64,000 nucleotides of DNA from Psychrobacillus soli (GTDB taxonomy: Bacteria > Bacillota > Bacilli > Bacillales_A > Planococcaceae): positions 1 to 64,000 of the forward strand of contig NZ_VDGG01000005.1 of assembly GCF_006861775.1 (NCBI RefSeq), given 5' to 3'. The notes beneath the pieces were generated by a model that had not been told where the DNA came from, ran no database searches, and saw only the letters and a program-made list of their open reading frames with translations. Shown here in pieces: positions 44,034 through 52,932 of this stretch. The position numbers and the translations under genes were made by a program. The first letter of the stretch is position 1. Each line of letters starts with the position of its first letter.

Positions 44034-45234
44034 AAACATGTTTGACCAAATGGTGGAGTGGCGAAGGTATATGCATCAACATCCAGAACTTTCCTTTCAA
44101 GAAGTAGAGACGCCAAAAATGATTGCCTCTATTCTTGAAAGTTTTGGAATCGAAGTTCGTAGAAATGTGGGAGAAAGAGGGGTTGTTGGGATAATATATG
44201 GAGGTAAACCAGGAAAAACAATTGCTCTTCGTGCTGATTTTGATGCACTTCCTATCCAAGATGAAAAGGACGTTCCTTATAAGTCTAAAGTAAACGGAGT
44301 AATGCATGCTTGTGGACATGACGGGCACACGGCCACTCTTTTAGCTGTAGCAAAAGTTTTACAAGATAACCGAGATCAACTTGAGGGTAATGTAGTCCTC
44401 CTTCATCAACATGCCGAAGAAAAATGCCCAGGCGGTGCGATTGCAATGATTAAAGATGGGTGCTTAGAGGGAGTTGACGCGGTATTTGGAACACATCTAT
44501 TGACTAAAGTGCCCACAGGCTTTTATGGGTACAGAAAAGGCTATACCATGGCTGCAAGTGACCAATTCGCCATTAAAATTCATGGAAAAGGCGGCCACGG
44601 GGCATCTCCACACGAAACGGTTGATGCGATTGCTATTGGTAGCCAAGTAGTCAATCAATTACAGCATATTGTGAGCCGACAAGTGAATCCCTTAAAATCT
44701 GCTGTTGTATCAGTAGGATCATTCCACGCGGGAAAGGCCTCGAATGTAATTGCGGATTCAGCTGAACTAATTGGAACAGTTCGTACCTTTGACGAAGATG
44801 TGCGAGATCAGATTAAGAGGGAAATGGAAGTGATTGTAAATGGTATTTGTTCAGCCTTTCATGCTACCTACACAATCACTTATGAGAGTGGATATCCTGC
44901 CGTATATAACCATGCAGAAGAGACGGAAGCTTTTGTACAGGCAGTTGAGAAAAACATAGGAGAAGATACTCTTATTGAAATTGATCCATCAATGGGAGGA
45001 GAAGATTTTGCATATTATTTAAAACAAAAACCGGGAATGTTCTTCTATACTGGGGCTCGAAATGAAAGTATCAAAGCAAAGTATCCTCATCATCATCCAA
45101 AATTTACTTTTGATGAACAAGCTATGGTAATGGCTGGCAAGGGATTAATAAGCATTGTTCATCATTATCTAGTTTCGGAAGCTTCGAAGGCAGAGAAAAA
45201 GTCTGATACTGAAGCGGAGAAATCCTTCATATAA
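44005..45234 (+). CDS. M20 family amidohydrolase (N-acyl-amino acid/hippurate hydrolase type)
   Basis: A 409-residue zinc amidohydrolase of the M20D group. [31 protein letters not shown] (metal ligands), [13 protein letters not shown], and [20 protein letters not shown] cover the catalytic domain; [14 protein letters not shown] lies in the dimerisation lid. The family removes acyl groups from amino acids. It is inserted between the two ATPase genes of the importer, so its substrate is probably what the importer brings in. AAGGGGGG fits ATG 44005, inside dppD. Confidence 0.93.
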   Translation: MLNNWLNQIENMFDQMVEWRRYMHQHPELSFQEVETPKMIASILESFGIEVRRNVGERGVVGIIYGGKPGKTIALRADFDALPIQDEKDVPYKSKVNGVMHACGHDGHTATLLAVAKVLQDNRDQLEGNVVLLHQHAEEKCPGGAIAMIKDGCLEGVDAVFGTHLLTKVPTGFYGYRKGYTMAASDQFAIKIHGKGGHGASPHETVDAIAIGSQVVNQLQHIVSRQVNPLKSAVVSVGSFHAGKASNVIADSAELIGTVRTFDEDVRDQIKREMEVIVNGICSAFHATYTITYESGYPAVYNHAEETEAFVQAVEKNIGEDTLIEIDPSMGGEDFAYYLKQKPGMFFYTGARNESIKAKYPHHHPKFTFDEQAMVMAGKGLISIVHHYLVSEASKAEKKSDTEAEKSFI

Positions 45235-45305
45235 GAAAGGGATCGATGTTTGAATTTTTGTTCAAGCGTCCTATACATTTACTTTGGATAAAAAGGGGGC
45301 TTAAA

Positions 45306-46271
45306 ATGAAGCAATCATTAGTGGAGATTAAGAATTTCAAAAAATATTATTCAAGCAAAAGGAGCTTTCTAAATCGAAATGTCAGTTATGTAAAGGCAGT
45401 TGATGGCTTGAACTTCACTATTTATAAAGGGGAAACTTTAGGGTTAGTAGGCGAAAGCGGTTGTGGAAAATCGACAACAGGTAGAGCGATTTTACAGCTT
45501 CAACCACCGACTGAAGGAGAAGTGTTATACGAGGGAGAAAATCTTGTCGGAATGAACACAAAGGATTTGAGAAGGGTTCGAAAGGAAATGCAAATGGTCT
45601 TCCAAGATCCATACGCTTCTCTTGATCCTCGGATGACAGTCGGGGAAATTATTTCAGAACCTCTTGAAATTCATAAAATAGCTTCAGGTAAAGAAAAAAA
45701 CATTCGTGTGGATGAATTACTCGATACGGTAGGCTTAAGCAGCTACCATGCTAAACGTTATCCTCATGAATTTAGTGGAGGACAGCGCCAAAGGGTAGGT
45801 ATTGCGCGAGCGTTAGCGCTAAATCCAAAATTTATCGTGGCGGATGAGCCAGTATCGGCACTCGATGTTTCTATTCAATCACAAATTGTGAATCTCTTTC
45901 AGGATTTGCAAGAGCGGTTTGACTTAACATATTTATTTATTGCACATGATTTAAGCGTCGTGAAACATATTAGCGATCGCGTGGCTGTAATGTATTTAGG
46001 TCGAATTGTTGAGATGGGGGATAAGAAAACTTTATTTAGTCAACCTATGCACCCATATACACAGGCGTTGTTATCGGCCGTTCCATTGCCGAATCCAAAT
46101 GTAAAAAAAGAAAGAATCATGCTTCGTGGGGATGTTCCAAGCCCTTCAAACCCACCAAATGGATGTACGTTCCATACTCGTTGTAGTCAATGTATGGAAA
46201 TTTGTAAGACAGTTCAACCAGAGTTTAAGGAAGTAGATGGGCGTATGATTGCGTGCCATTTATATAACTAA
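45306..46271 (+). CDS. ABC transporter ATP-binding protein (DppF type)
   Basis: A 321-residue ATPase: Walker A GESGCGKS, LQPPTEGEVLYEG after it, Q-loop FQDPYASLDPRMTVGEI, signature FSGGQRQRVGIARAL, Walker B FIVADEPVSALD, and the C-terminal CTFHTRCSQCMEICK tail. It completes the importer as the second ATPase. AAAAGGGGG fits ATG 45306 rather than the earlier open start at 45246. Confidence 0.95.
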   Translation: MKQSLVEIKNFKKYYSSKRSFLNRNVSYVKAVDGLNFTIYKGETLGLVGESGCGKSTTGRAILQLQPPTEGEVLYEGENLVGMNTKDLRRVRKEMQMVFQDPYASLDPRMTVGEIISEPLEIHKIASGKEKNIRVDELLDTVGLSSYHAKRYPHEFSGGQRQRVGIARALALNPKFIVADEPVSALDVSIQSQIVNLFQDLQERFDLTYLFIAHDLSVVKHISDRVAVMYLGRIVEMGDKKTLFSQPMHPYTQALLSAVPLPNPNVKKERIMLRGDVPSPSNPPNGCTFHTRCSQCMEICKTVQPEFKEVDGRMIACHLYN

Positions 46272-46283
46272 ATAAGGTTTACT

Positions 46284-46440
46284 TTTAACTTCATTCAGTA
46301 GAAGTCTCCCACTTCTTTAAGTGGCAAATAGTAAAACCATTCAGTGGTGGTTCAATCTCTGAATGAAGTTAAAGCCTCCGGCGGATATCACAGATTTTAC
46401 CGAGCAAGCTTGATAAAATCTGGGCACAAATACGGAAAGG
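46284..46440 (-). mobile_element. IS200/IS605-like end remnant or small structured element
   Basis: A 15-bp perfect inverted repeat (TTTAACTTCATTCAG at 46284-46298, its complement at 46359-46373) encloses nested hairpins (AGAAGT CTCCC ACTTCT; CCACTT/AAGTGG; ACCA/TGGT). Next to it GCCTCCGGCGG and a CAGATTTTA/TAAAATCTG hairpin recall the subterminal and guide-RNA region of IS605/TnpB elements read on the minus strand. No tnpA or tnpB frame remains. The assignment is by resemblance only. Confidence 0.4.
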
Positions 46441-46520
46441 CGCATTTGATTGTAGGAGATTGGATTACTAATAAATTTTTAAAACTGAATATTAATAATA
46501 TTATAAAGGATGGGTTGAAA

Positions 46521-47294
46521 ATGACATTTAAAAAATCAAATTTTCTAAAAGAAATGAGCTGGACTCGATTTGAAGGAAGAAAAAAAGATACGGACCTTGT
46601 AATTATTCCTTCAGGTGCATTTGAAGTATATGGCTACCATTTACCGTTGGGAACAGATACACTCGTTTCCGTAAAGATTGCAGAAATTCTTGCTGAACGT
46701 GTTAATGCTATTATTGGACCTACGTTAGAGGTTGGTGATTCAACGGCCTTAGAGGAATTCCCAGGAACAATGGTAATTAAGGCAGAAAATTTCAAACAAT
46801 ATTTATGGGACACAGTAAAAAGCTTAGAAAAATGGGGATTTAAAAAATTCCTTTTTATTAATTCTCACGCGGGAAATGTACCTATTATTAATCAAGTAGC
46901 TAGGGATTTACAGTCTAATTCGGAAATTCAATGCGCTCAAATTGATTATTGGCGTTTTATAAAAAATCATGATAATGGGATTATTGAGTCCGGAGAGTTA
47001 GCACATACACATGCGAGTGAAGCAGGTACTTCCGTGATGATGTATCTATATCCAGAACTTTGTGATTTAGAAAAACGGGTAAACGAACCACCGAAAACTG
47101 GAGACGATTATCCAGACATTATTAAATACATTCCTTTTTCTGAGAAAACGGACTCTGGCACAATCGGAGATGCAACATTGGGAACGAAGGAAAAAGGGGA
47201 GAAACTTGTCAATCGCTCGGTCAATCGAATTGTTGAATTTTTAGTAGAAAGCTGGGAGATTAAAGAGCTTGAGGAGCAAGTTTTAGAAGTGTAA
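46521..47294 (+). CDS. Creatininase-family amidohydrolase
   Basis: A 257-residue protein of the creatininase/MftE fold. IPSGAFEVYGYHLPLGTDT near residue 31 is the GxxEqHGpHLPLgTD metal motif with Tyr in place of one usual residue; FINSHAGNVP near 115 is the N-x-H-x-G-N motif (usual GGN is AGN), and AHTHASEAGTSVMMY near 165 the HAGxxETS motif. It should hydrolyse a cyclic or linear amide. The frame is open from 46344 through the structured element upstream, but AAAGGATGGG fits ATG 46521. Confidence 0.88.
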   Translation: MTFKKSNFLKEMSWTRFEGRKKDTDLVIIPSGAFEVYGYHLPLGTDTLVSVKIAEILAERVNAIIGPTLEVGDSTALEEFPGTMVIKAENFKQYLWDTVKSLEKWGFKKFLFINSHAGNVPIINQVARDLQSNSEIQCAQIDYWRFIKNHDNGIIESGELAHTHASEAGTSVMMYLYPELCDLEKRVNEPPKTGDDYPDIIKYIPFSEKTDSGTIGDATLGTKEKGEKLVNRSVNRIVEFLVESWEIKELEEQVLEV

Positions 47295-47320
47295 ATTTTG
47301 AAGTGTTGACTGGAGACAAA

Positions 47321-48247
47321 ATGGAATTTTCTTTAATTTTTGAATCAATCTTTATTATTAGTATTATGATTGCATTAGGATCGTTGATATCGAGAACATT
47401 TCCATTCAATAGTGATACACGTAAACTTTTAGTTAGTCTCATTGTCAATATTGCAATGCCATCTATTATTCTTTCAAGTATATTAAATGTAGAAATTAAT
47501 AGAGAAACCTTTAAAATGATTGCAAATGTTTTTATTTTATCTGTCATCATTAATCTGCTTGGAATTCTTATTGGCTGGTTATTTTCGAACACCTTTTATC
47601 GTCATTCAACCAAGAAAAGAGAAATTGCCTTATTGTCTGGTCTAGGGAATACGGGGTTTATTGGAATTCCTTTGTGTGCAGCGCTTATTGGTCCAGAAGG
47701 AGCACTATTCGCTGCAATCTTTGATGCGGGAGTAGACATTACCCTTTGGACGATTGGCGTGCTAATTATTCAGAAAAACAGGCGGTTTTCGTTCAAGTCA
47801 TTAAAGGAATTAATAAATGTTCCAACTATAGCAATTGTATTTGGTCTTTTTATTGCATATTTCAACATGAAACCACCTGCAGTTTTCATCGAATTAGCGA
47901 ATCAGCTAGCAAATCTCGCAGCCCCGTTAGCCATGTTTTACATTGGTATTCTTGTTATGAATTTATACCGGAAAAAGACTCAAGATTCAGATCAGGAGAT
48001 TTGGGTTCCTATTGTTGTAAAGCTAATTGTTTTACCTGCGTGTGTTGCATTAATGGTTAACTATTTGTATCTTAAAAGTGATATCTTACAAACGATACTA
48101 ATTCAATCTATGATGCCGTCACTCACACTTGCATCTATACTATTTGCCAAATACTCTGCAGATGAGAATATGGGGGCATTTACGACTGTGCTATCGACTA
48201 TAGTTGCTTTAATTACGATTCCGCTTATGCTTTATTTATTTTTGTGA
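47321..48247 (+). CDS. AEC family transporter (auxin efflux carrier type)
   Basis: A 308-residue membrane protein with ten hydrophobic segments. SLIVNIAMPSIILSSIL near residue 45 is the first NxPxPxL-like AEC motif, ALLSGLGNTGFIGIPLC near 100 the second half-signature, and LIQSMMPSLTLASILFAKY near 250 the C-terminal one. AEC carriers move carboxylates such as malate. TGGAG fits ATG 47321. Last gene of the sigma-54 operon; it may export or import a product of the pathway. Confidence 0.9.
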   Translation: MEFSLIFESIFIISIMIALGSLISRTFPFNSDTRKLLVSLIVNIAMPSIILSSILNVEINRETFKMIANVFILSVIINLLGILIGWLFSNTFYRHSTKKREIALLSGLGNTGFIGIPLCAALIGPEGALFAAIFDAGVDITLWTIGVLIIQKNRRFSFKSLKELINVPTIAIVFGLFIAYFNMKPPAVFIELANQLANLAAPLAMFYIGILVMNLYRKKTQDSDQEIWVPIVVKLIVLPACVALMVNYLYLKSDILQTILIQSMMPSLTLASILFAKYSADENMGAFTTVLSTIVALITIPLMLYLFL

Positions 48248-48562
48248 GATATGAGATTGAATTAATAGAAAAATGACAATTACCTCATACATGATCTTAA
48301 CGATTTAGTATTTGATCCATAATATTAGCTTGTAATTTTGAGGTTTTTGTCATCTGTTCGTTTCAATAGTTAAAACAGGTCCCTTAAAGATGCCATAATG
48401 AATTCTAATATGACTACTTTGAAAATTGTGCTGTTCAATATTTTTAGATTCGAAAGTGTAGAGGATGTTCGAAGATATATTCAATAATGCAGTTACGACC
48501 TTACTGATAACTGCCTAAAAACCCTTATGCAATCGTCCTTGATTCTTTAAGTGTTTTTTTCA
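48248..48562. other. Non-coding right end of island 2
   Basis: AT-rich, no credible gene. A short plus-strand frame (about 48402-48487) starting MNSNMTTLKIVLFNIFRFES has no ribosome site. It ends where the right copy of direct repeat 2 begins. Confidence 0.4.
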
Positions 48563-48703
48563 ATTATTTTGGTCTAATACCAATTAAATCTTCTTGAATA
48601 AAAACGAATGTTCGGCATATAATAAGAACAAACGTTCTTTAGTGGAGGAGAAGAGAGACGATGCATGAAGGTTTAAAAGATCGAAAAATTATATGCATTG
48701 ATA
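48563..48703 (+). repeat. Direct repeat 2, right copy
   Basis: Copy of 35275-35415. Here it continues into the intact Y-family polymerase gene, so this side holds the functional promoter and 5' end. Confidence 0.95.
48594..48637 (+). promoter_or_regulatory. SOS promoter with LexA/DinR box
   Basis: TTGAAT (48594-48599), 18-base spacer, TATAAT (48618-48623), and GAACAAACGTTC at 48626-48637 (perfect GAAC-N4-GTTC), just after the -10 where LexA would block RNA polymerase. Confidence 0.88.
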
Positions 48704-49914
48704 TACGGAGCTTTTTCGCAAGCTGTGCGGCTGCAGATGCAGGACTCGACATTATGCGCACGCCAATTGCAGTAATCGGAAATTTAGAACAAAAAGGAAG
48801 TATTGTGCTTGCGGCATCTCCCATGATGAAAAAGAAATTTGGAGTGAAGACAGGAACACGGCTCTTTGAAATTCCAGATCATCCATCGGTTCATTTAATC
48901 GAACCGAAGATGGAGTTTTTCGTTCGCGTTTCCATGGAAATCACACGTTATCTAAATCAATTTGTTCCAACCGAAGCAATTCATGTGTACAGCGTCGATG
49001 AATGCTTCGCTGATCTGGGAGGAACAGAAAAATTATGGGGACCGGTAGAAAGTACAATTAAACAAATACAAGATGGGCTATATAACCAGTTTCAATTACC
49101 ATGTGCGGTTGGAATGGGACCAAATATGCTCATGGCGAAGCTTGCACTGGATTTGGAAGCGAAAAAAACAGGCTTTGCGAAATGGGCGTATGAAGATGTG
49201 CCCCAAAAATTATGGCCTATTACGCCACTCTCCAAAATGTGGGGAATTGGCTCTCGTTTAGAAAAAACATTAAATAATATGGGAATAATAAGTGTTGGGC
49301 AATTAGCAAACACATCGCTTGTGACACTGGAAGCTAAGTTTGGCGTAATGGGAAATCAGTTGTATCATCATGCGCGGGGAATTGATTTGTCAGAACTTGG
49401 TGCTCCTTTAGCAGAAGGACAAATTAGTTACGGCAAGGGGCAAGTGCTATTTCGTGATTATCGTTCAAAAGAGGAAATAATGACAGTCGTATTAGAAATG
49501 TGTGAAGATGTGGCGAGACGTGCTCGCGAAGCCGAAATGGTCGGAAGAACGGTCCATCTCTCCATTAATTACAGTCAAGATGCATTTGGTGGAGGGTTTA
49601 ATCGCTCTCGTTCGATTGATGAGCCGACGAATGCCACGATGACCATTTATAAAGTATGCGAACAAATTTTTGATGAATTTTACGATCACAGGCCCGTTCG
49701 CAAACTGTCGATTTCCATTACGAATCTAGAACCCGAGTACTCCATGCAACTGAGCCTATTTGAAGAGGACAACTGGAAAGTTCGAGAACTGGGAAAAACA
49801 ATGGATTACCTCCGAAGTAAATATGGCTCTAATGCCATATTGCGCGCCGTTTCCTACACGGAAGCAGGTACGGCGAGAAAACGTGCAGGGTTACTTGGTG
49901 GGCATAAGAAATAA
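48661..49914 (+). CDS. uvrX: Y-family DNA polymerase (UvrX/YqjW type)
   Basis: A 417-residue translesion polymerase. IICIDIRSFFASCAAAD near residue 10 holds the first catalytic Asp, YSVDECFADL near 115 the Asp-Glu pair; the thumb (MWGIGSRLEKTLNNMGI) and little-finger domain follow, and QLSLFEED near the C-terminus resembles a beta-clamp binding motif (QLSLF). It copies damaged DNA after SOS induction, in line with the LexA box at its promoter. UvrX/YqjW in Bacillus subtilis and its prophage SPbeta are the nearest relatives by motif. Its first 14 codons are duplicated at 35373. Confidence 0.93.
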   Translation: MHEGLKDRKIICIDIRSFFASCAAADAGLDIMRTPIAVIGNLEQKGSIVLAASPMMKKKFGVKTGTRLFEIPDHPSVHLIEPKMEFFVRVSMEITRYLNQFVPTEAIHVYSVDECFADLGGTEKLWGPVESTIKQIQDGLYNQFQLPCAVGMGPNMLMAKLALDLEAKKTGFAKWAYEDVPQKLWPITPLSKMWGIGSRLEKTLNNMGIISVGQLANTSLVTLEAKFGVMGNQLYHHARGIDLSELGAPLAEGQISYGKGQVLFRDYRSKEEIMTVVLEMCEDVARRAREAEMVGRTVHLSINYSQDAFGGGFNRSRSIDEPTNATMTIYKVCEQIFDEFYDHRPVRKLSISITNLEPEYSMQLSLFEEDNWKVRELGKTMDYLRSKYGSNAILRAVSYTEAGTARKRAGLLGGHKK

Positions 49915-49917
49915 TGG

Positions 49918-49952
49918 AAGACTGAACGTTTGCATGCGTTTGGTCTTTTTTA
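49918..49952 (+). terminator. Terminator of polymerase gene
   Basis: AAGACTGAACG pairs with CGTTTGGTCTT around TTTGCATG, followed by TTTTATTT. Confidence 0.8.
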
Positions 49953-50077
49953 TTTCCTAGAAGGACTTTCTAGTCTTGAAGTAGAACAATTATAAATGGA
50001 GGGAATCTATGGAAAATAAATATGTGTACAGTATAAGTGAAGTTTGCATATTACTGTCGATAAGGAGATTGATTTCA

Positions 50078-51088
50078 ATGATACATAAAATCAAAAAAAT
50101 CGTAGAGCAATTGTCGGAGCAAGAAGCAAAATCATTGTTATTGCTAAATTTGTATCGAATTCAACTACTAGAGGAAACAAGCTATTCAGAAAGCGAATTC
50201 ACTGAAAAAATGAAAAAAGAATATCGGGAATTGCTACAGTCTTCCACAAATCAAAAACAACAACCTTATCATACAATACATATTGTTTTTGGAGATTCTG
50301 CAGCAGGAAGCCTAAAGATGGCACTTCCAAATGATGAAAAAGTGATTCAATTTTCAGATCTGTTTTCTATCGGTCCCGTAAACCAACTACACACTGAAGA
50401 CGGAATCAAACAACGAAAAAAGTGGTTGTTTTTACATATTAATATGGACGAACAGCGCACACATACTTATGTAGAAGATTTTCAACAAACATTAATGGAA
50501 ATAAGTAACATACCAGAGCATATACCAATTTACATTTGGACAGCAAACAATGCCCATGAACAAATTGCTGCACGATTTGTCTTGCAAATCCTGAAAGAAA
50601 ATAAAAATAATGTTCATCTCCTTAACATCAGCACTGCATTCCAACATCTATGGCCCACCATGATTCCAGTTCATACTGGGGAAGTGGGAAAGGATGAATT
50701 AAAAAAGATCTACAAAATGTACAAAATTGACCCACCATTAACAAACTTGCTTCGTAACAAACTTGCAGAAGAATGGGAAAAACTTGCCGAAACAACAGAA
50801 GTACTGCGTATTTGGCAGGACGACCAAATTATAAGTGTGCCAGAAAGTTATTTCGATGCATTTATTATTGAAAAAGCTCGTTATTTGCATAATAAACAAA
50901 CGAAGCCCGACTTTATGAAATCAGCACGACTAATCGGAGAAGTACTTGGACACTCGAATCAATACGTTGGCGATGTATATTTCGAATATAGGGTTCGCCA
51001 GCTAATTTTACAAGGAGTATTTGAAATAGAAGGCGTTCCAAAAGCAATGCGATTTTATAGTGTGAAATTGAAAGGAGAACTAAGTTGA
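50078..51088 (+). CDS. DUF1835/DUF3658 domain protein
   Basis: A 336-residue cytoplasmic protein. A short helical N-terminus (about 1-60) precedes the DUF1835 domain opening HIVFGDSAAGSLKMA near residue 70; the C-terminal part (FIIEKARYL to the end) matches DUF3658. Function is unknown; such genes are common in Bacillaceae. Two starts are possible: ATG 50009 with GGAGGGA, giving 23 extra residues, and ATG 50078 with AAGGAG. The latter gives the usual N-terminus and is chosen with modest certainty. Its stop overlaps the next, broken, lipoprotein gene. Confidence 0.82.
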   Translation: MIHKIKKIVEQLSEQEAKSLLLLNLYRIQLLEETSYSESEFTEKMKKEYRELLQSSTNQKQQPYHTIHIVFGDSAAGSLKMALPNDEKVIQFSDLFSIGPVNQLHTEDGIKQRKKWLFLHINMDEQRTHTYVEDFQQTLMEISNIPEHIPIYIWTANNAHEQIAARFVLQILKENKNNVHLLNISTAFQHLWPTMIPVHTGEVGKDELKKIYKMYKIDPPLTNLLRNKLAEEWEKLAETTEVLRIWQDDQIISVPESYFDAFIIEKARYLHNKQTKPDFMKSARLIGEVLGHSNQYVGDVYFEYRVRQLILQGVFEIEGVPKAMRFYSVKLKGELS

Positions 51089-51518
51089 AAAAAATAATCA
51101 TTGGTTTCCTAGCCATTATACTTTTAACAGGCTGCTCAGAAACTACGCATAACAATTATACATTTACTGGATAAAGTGAACAGTGGGAAGCACAGTACGC
51201 TTATAATGGGACTGAAAAATGGGGAGAAAAAGAGGGAAGTAAAACGTATTCAAGCGAAGATAGCTATGAATTCACCTTGAAGTACAAGGCACTTTAGGAG
51301 AATTATCTTCCTTACAGACACTTGAATATTCATATGAAACAATTAGTAGTAGTGGAAAAACAACAGAAGAGTTCACCGAGCCACCAACAACTATCATATT
51401 CAAATCCCAAGGAAGTTCTAAAGGTGCTGCAAAGGTAAGTGAAGACGAAGTGATCAAGGTTACTGTAAAATGGAATGACTTGGAAGAATCTATTTTGTTA
51501 GAAAATAAAAGCAAATGA
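51085..51518 (+). pseudogene. Broken lipoprotein gene
   Basis: Starts at TTG 51085 after AAAGGAGAAC, overlapping the DUF1835 stop. The signal peptide and lipobox (IILLTGC) are intact, but TAA at 51172-51174 stops the frame at codon 30; it then runs SEQWEAQYAYNGTEKWGEKE onward to TAG near 51296, where the frame shifts and continues as GTLGELSSLQTLEYSYETIS to TGA 51518. One nonsense change and one frameshift would restore a lipoprotein of about 145 residues. Confidence 0.8.
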
Positions 51519-51544
51519 TAGAGTAGGGATTTGGAGGGAATTCA

Positions 51545-52015
51545 GTGAAGGCTAAAATGAAAAGAAAAGATTTATTGAATACGAATGATATATGGAATGC
51601 GATGATTACATTGATTGGTGAATATGGATATTCAACAGAAAATAAAGTATTAAACGAAACATTTATTGTTTTTCAATATTATTCTGAGCTTGAAAGTGGA
51701 GGTCATGAAATCTTATTTACATGGTTTTCGCAACATATAGAAAAAGTAGGAATAACTATTTACTTGCAAGAACTAATAAATATTCTAGAGAAGATTGGTG
51801 CACATGATTATGCACTAATTGAAAAAAATTATGGGGAAGAAATGTGGAGAAAGTTCGTGGCTTTAGAAAATGGCGAGATTGAAGAAAATGAATTTTATCG
51901 TGTTATTGAAAAAGCGGACAACGAATATAACAAACTTAATGGAAAGCTAGGAGAATTGTTAGAACCCTATTTTATGAGGATTCATACCGATTTAATGGAT
52001 GTGGTTGAAGATTAA
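51545..52015 (+). CDS. DMP19-like protein (DUF4375)
   Basis: A 156-residue acidic, helical protein. VFQYYSELESGGHEILFTWF near residue 41 is the diagnostic region of the DUF4375/DMP19-like family, followed by NILEKIGAHDYALI. DMP19 itself is a DNA-mimic protein in Neisseria; for the Bacillales relatives no function is established. Start GTG 51545 follows GGAGGGA. It lies 26 bases after the broken lipoprotein gene, perhaps in one transcript with the DUF1835 gene. Confidence 0.75.
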   Translation: MKAKMKRKDLLNTNDIWNAMITLIGEYGYSTENKVLNETFIVFQYYSELESGGHEILFTWFSQHIEKVGITIYLQELINILEKIGAHDYALIEKNYGEEMWRKFVALENGEIEENEFYRVIEKADNEYNKLNGKLGELLEPYFMRIHTDLMDVVED

Positions 52016-52033
52016 TTTGCAGAAGGAGCAATT

Positions 52034-52149
52034 ATGAATAGAGAAAACGGCGAATATCAAATACAGGTCAGAGAGGGTAGCTTATGGTGAAGATTTATTA
52101 AAAGGACAACCCGTTATTATTCACGTTATAGACCAATGTATCTAGCTTC
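52034..52149 (+). pseudogene. Possible small decayed gene
   Basis: ATG 52034 follows AGAAGGAGC, a good ribosome site, and reads MNRENGEYQIQVREGSLW before a stop. In another frame the adjoining sequence reads VAYGEDLLKGQPVIIHVIDQ, which looks protein-like, so a frameshift near 52080 may have broken a small gene. Family not recognised. Confidence 0.35.
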
Positions 52150-52328
52150 ATTAATTAGGTTCAAGAAGTCTAGGTAGAGGATTTAATATGAGACTATGTG
52201 CTAGGATCCGTGCTTTTACTTGTAAGAAGATATAGATCATATTAAATAATACTCCACTTAATTAGTAAAATGAATAAATAGGTGGTTCACCGAATATGTA
52301 AAAGTATTAACTATAAAGGGGAATATAC
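52150..52328. other. Non-coding stretch before DinB-family gene
   Basis: AT-rich DNA without a credible frame; it ends in the AAGGGGA ribosome site of the next gene. No clear promoter. Confidence 0.35.
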
Positions 52329-52865
52329 ATGCACAATATGCTTTCGGAAGACGAGTACGCATCGAATTATTCAAGCTATGTGAAATTAGTACCTGATGGA
52401 GATATACTACCAACATTAACAAAGCAAATAGAAAAGACCATTGCTTTACTACTCGACATTTCGGATGATCAAGCCCATTTTCGTTACGCCTCTGAAAAAT
52501 GGAGTATAAAAGAAGTGATTGGTCATATGGCAGATACAGAGCGAATAATGGCATATAGACTTTTAGCCATAGCGCGAGGGGATACTGTTTCTCTTCCTGG
52601 TTATGATGATAAGAAATACGTCCAAAACGCATCATTTGATAAGCAGTCAGTAAAAGACCTTCTTCAAAATTTGAATGTCGTACGCCAATCCACCATTCAC
52701 CTAATTAAAAGCTTAGCGAAGGAAGATTTGCTTCGCCGCGGGACAGCGAATAATACAGAAGTAACTGTCCGTGCACTAATAGCAATTATTGCTGGTCACG
52801 AGCTTCATCATTGTAACATTATAAGAGATAGATATTTTGGTGATGAGGCGTATCCGAAAAGCTGA
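52329..52865 (+). CDS. DinB/YfiT-family putative metal-dependent hydrolase
   Basis: A 178-residue four-helix-bundle protein. Metal-binding His residues are in IKEVIGHMADTERI near residue 65 and in IIAGHELHHCNII near 157, the standard three-His pattern of the DinB/DUF664 superfamily, which includes bacillithiol transferases. Substrate is unknown. ATG 52329 follows AAGGGGA. The last 80 bases of this gene recur, decayed, at 54912-55003 beyond the LysR/EamA pair. Confidence 0.87.
   Translation: MHNMLSEDEYASNYSSYVKLVPDGDILPTLTKQIEKTIALLLDISDDQAHFRYASEKWSIKEVIGHMADTERIMAYRLLAIARGDTVSLPGYDDKKYVQNASFDKQSVKDLLQNLNVVRQSTIHLIKSLAKEDLLRRGTANNTEVTVRALIAIIAGHELHHCNIIRDRYFGDEAYPKS
52785..52863 (+). repeat. 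Direct repeat 3, left copy (3' end of DinB-family gene)
   Basis: Matches 54914-54993 at roughly 75% by eye with small gaps. Shared blocks are GGTCA-GAGCTTC and GCGTATCC-AAAGCT. Confidence 0.7.
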
Positions 52866-52870
52866 AATTC

Positions 52871-52903
52871 AAAGAGTTGGCTCAACTAATGTGTGGAGTC
52901 AAC
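52871..52903. terminator. Bidirectional terminator (DinB-family / LysR gene)
   Basis: AGAGTTGGCTC pairs with GAGTCAACTCT (one mismatch) around an 11-base loop, then ATTTATATTTT. It separates two convergent genes. Confidence 0.72.
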
Positions 52904-52932
52904 TCTATTTATATTTTGTAAGTACATAAATG

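Noticed and set aside
46344-46520. N-terminal extension of the creatininase-family protein
   Set aside because: It translates the structured repeat element; the family fold begins after ATG 46521, which has its own ribosome site.
48605-48614. CGAATGTTCG as a second LexA box
   Set aside because: The dyad spacing is too short for the CGAAC-N4-GTTCG pattern; only the box at 48626-48637 fits.
35275-48703. Phage or ICE attachment sites
   Set aside because: No integrase, excisionase, tRNA or conjugation gene; the repeats are gene ends of 141 bp rather than short att cores.
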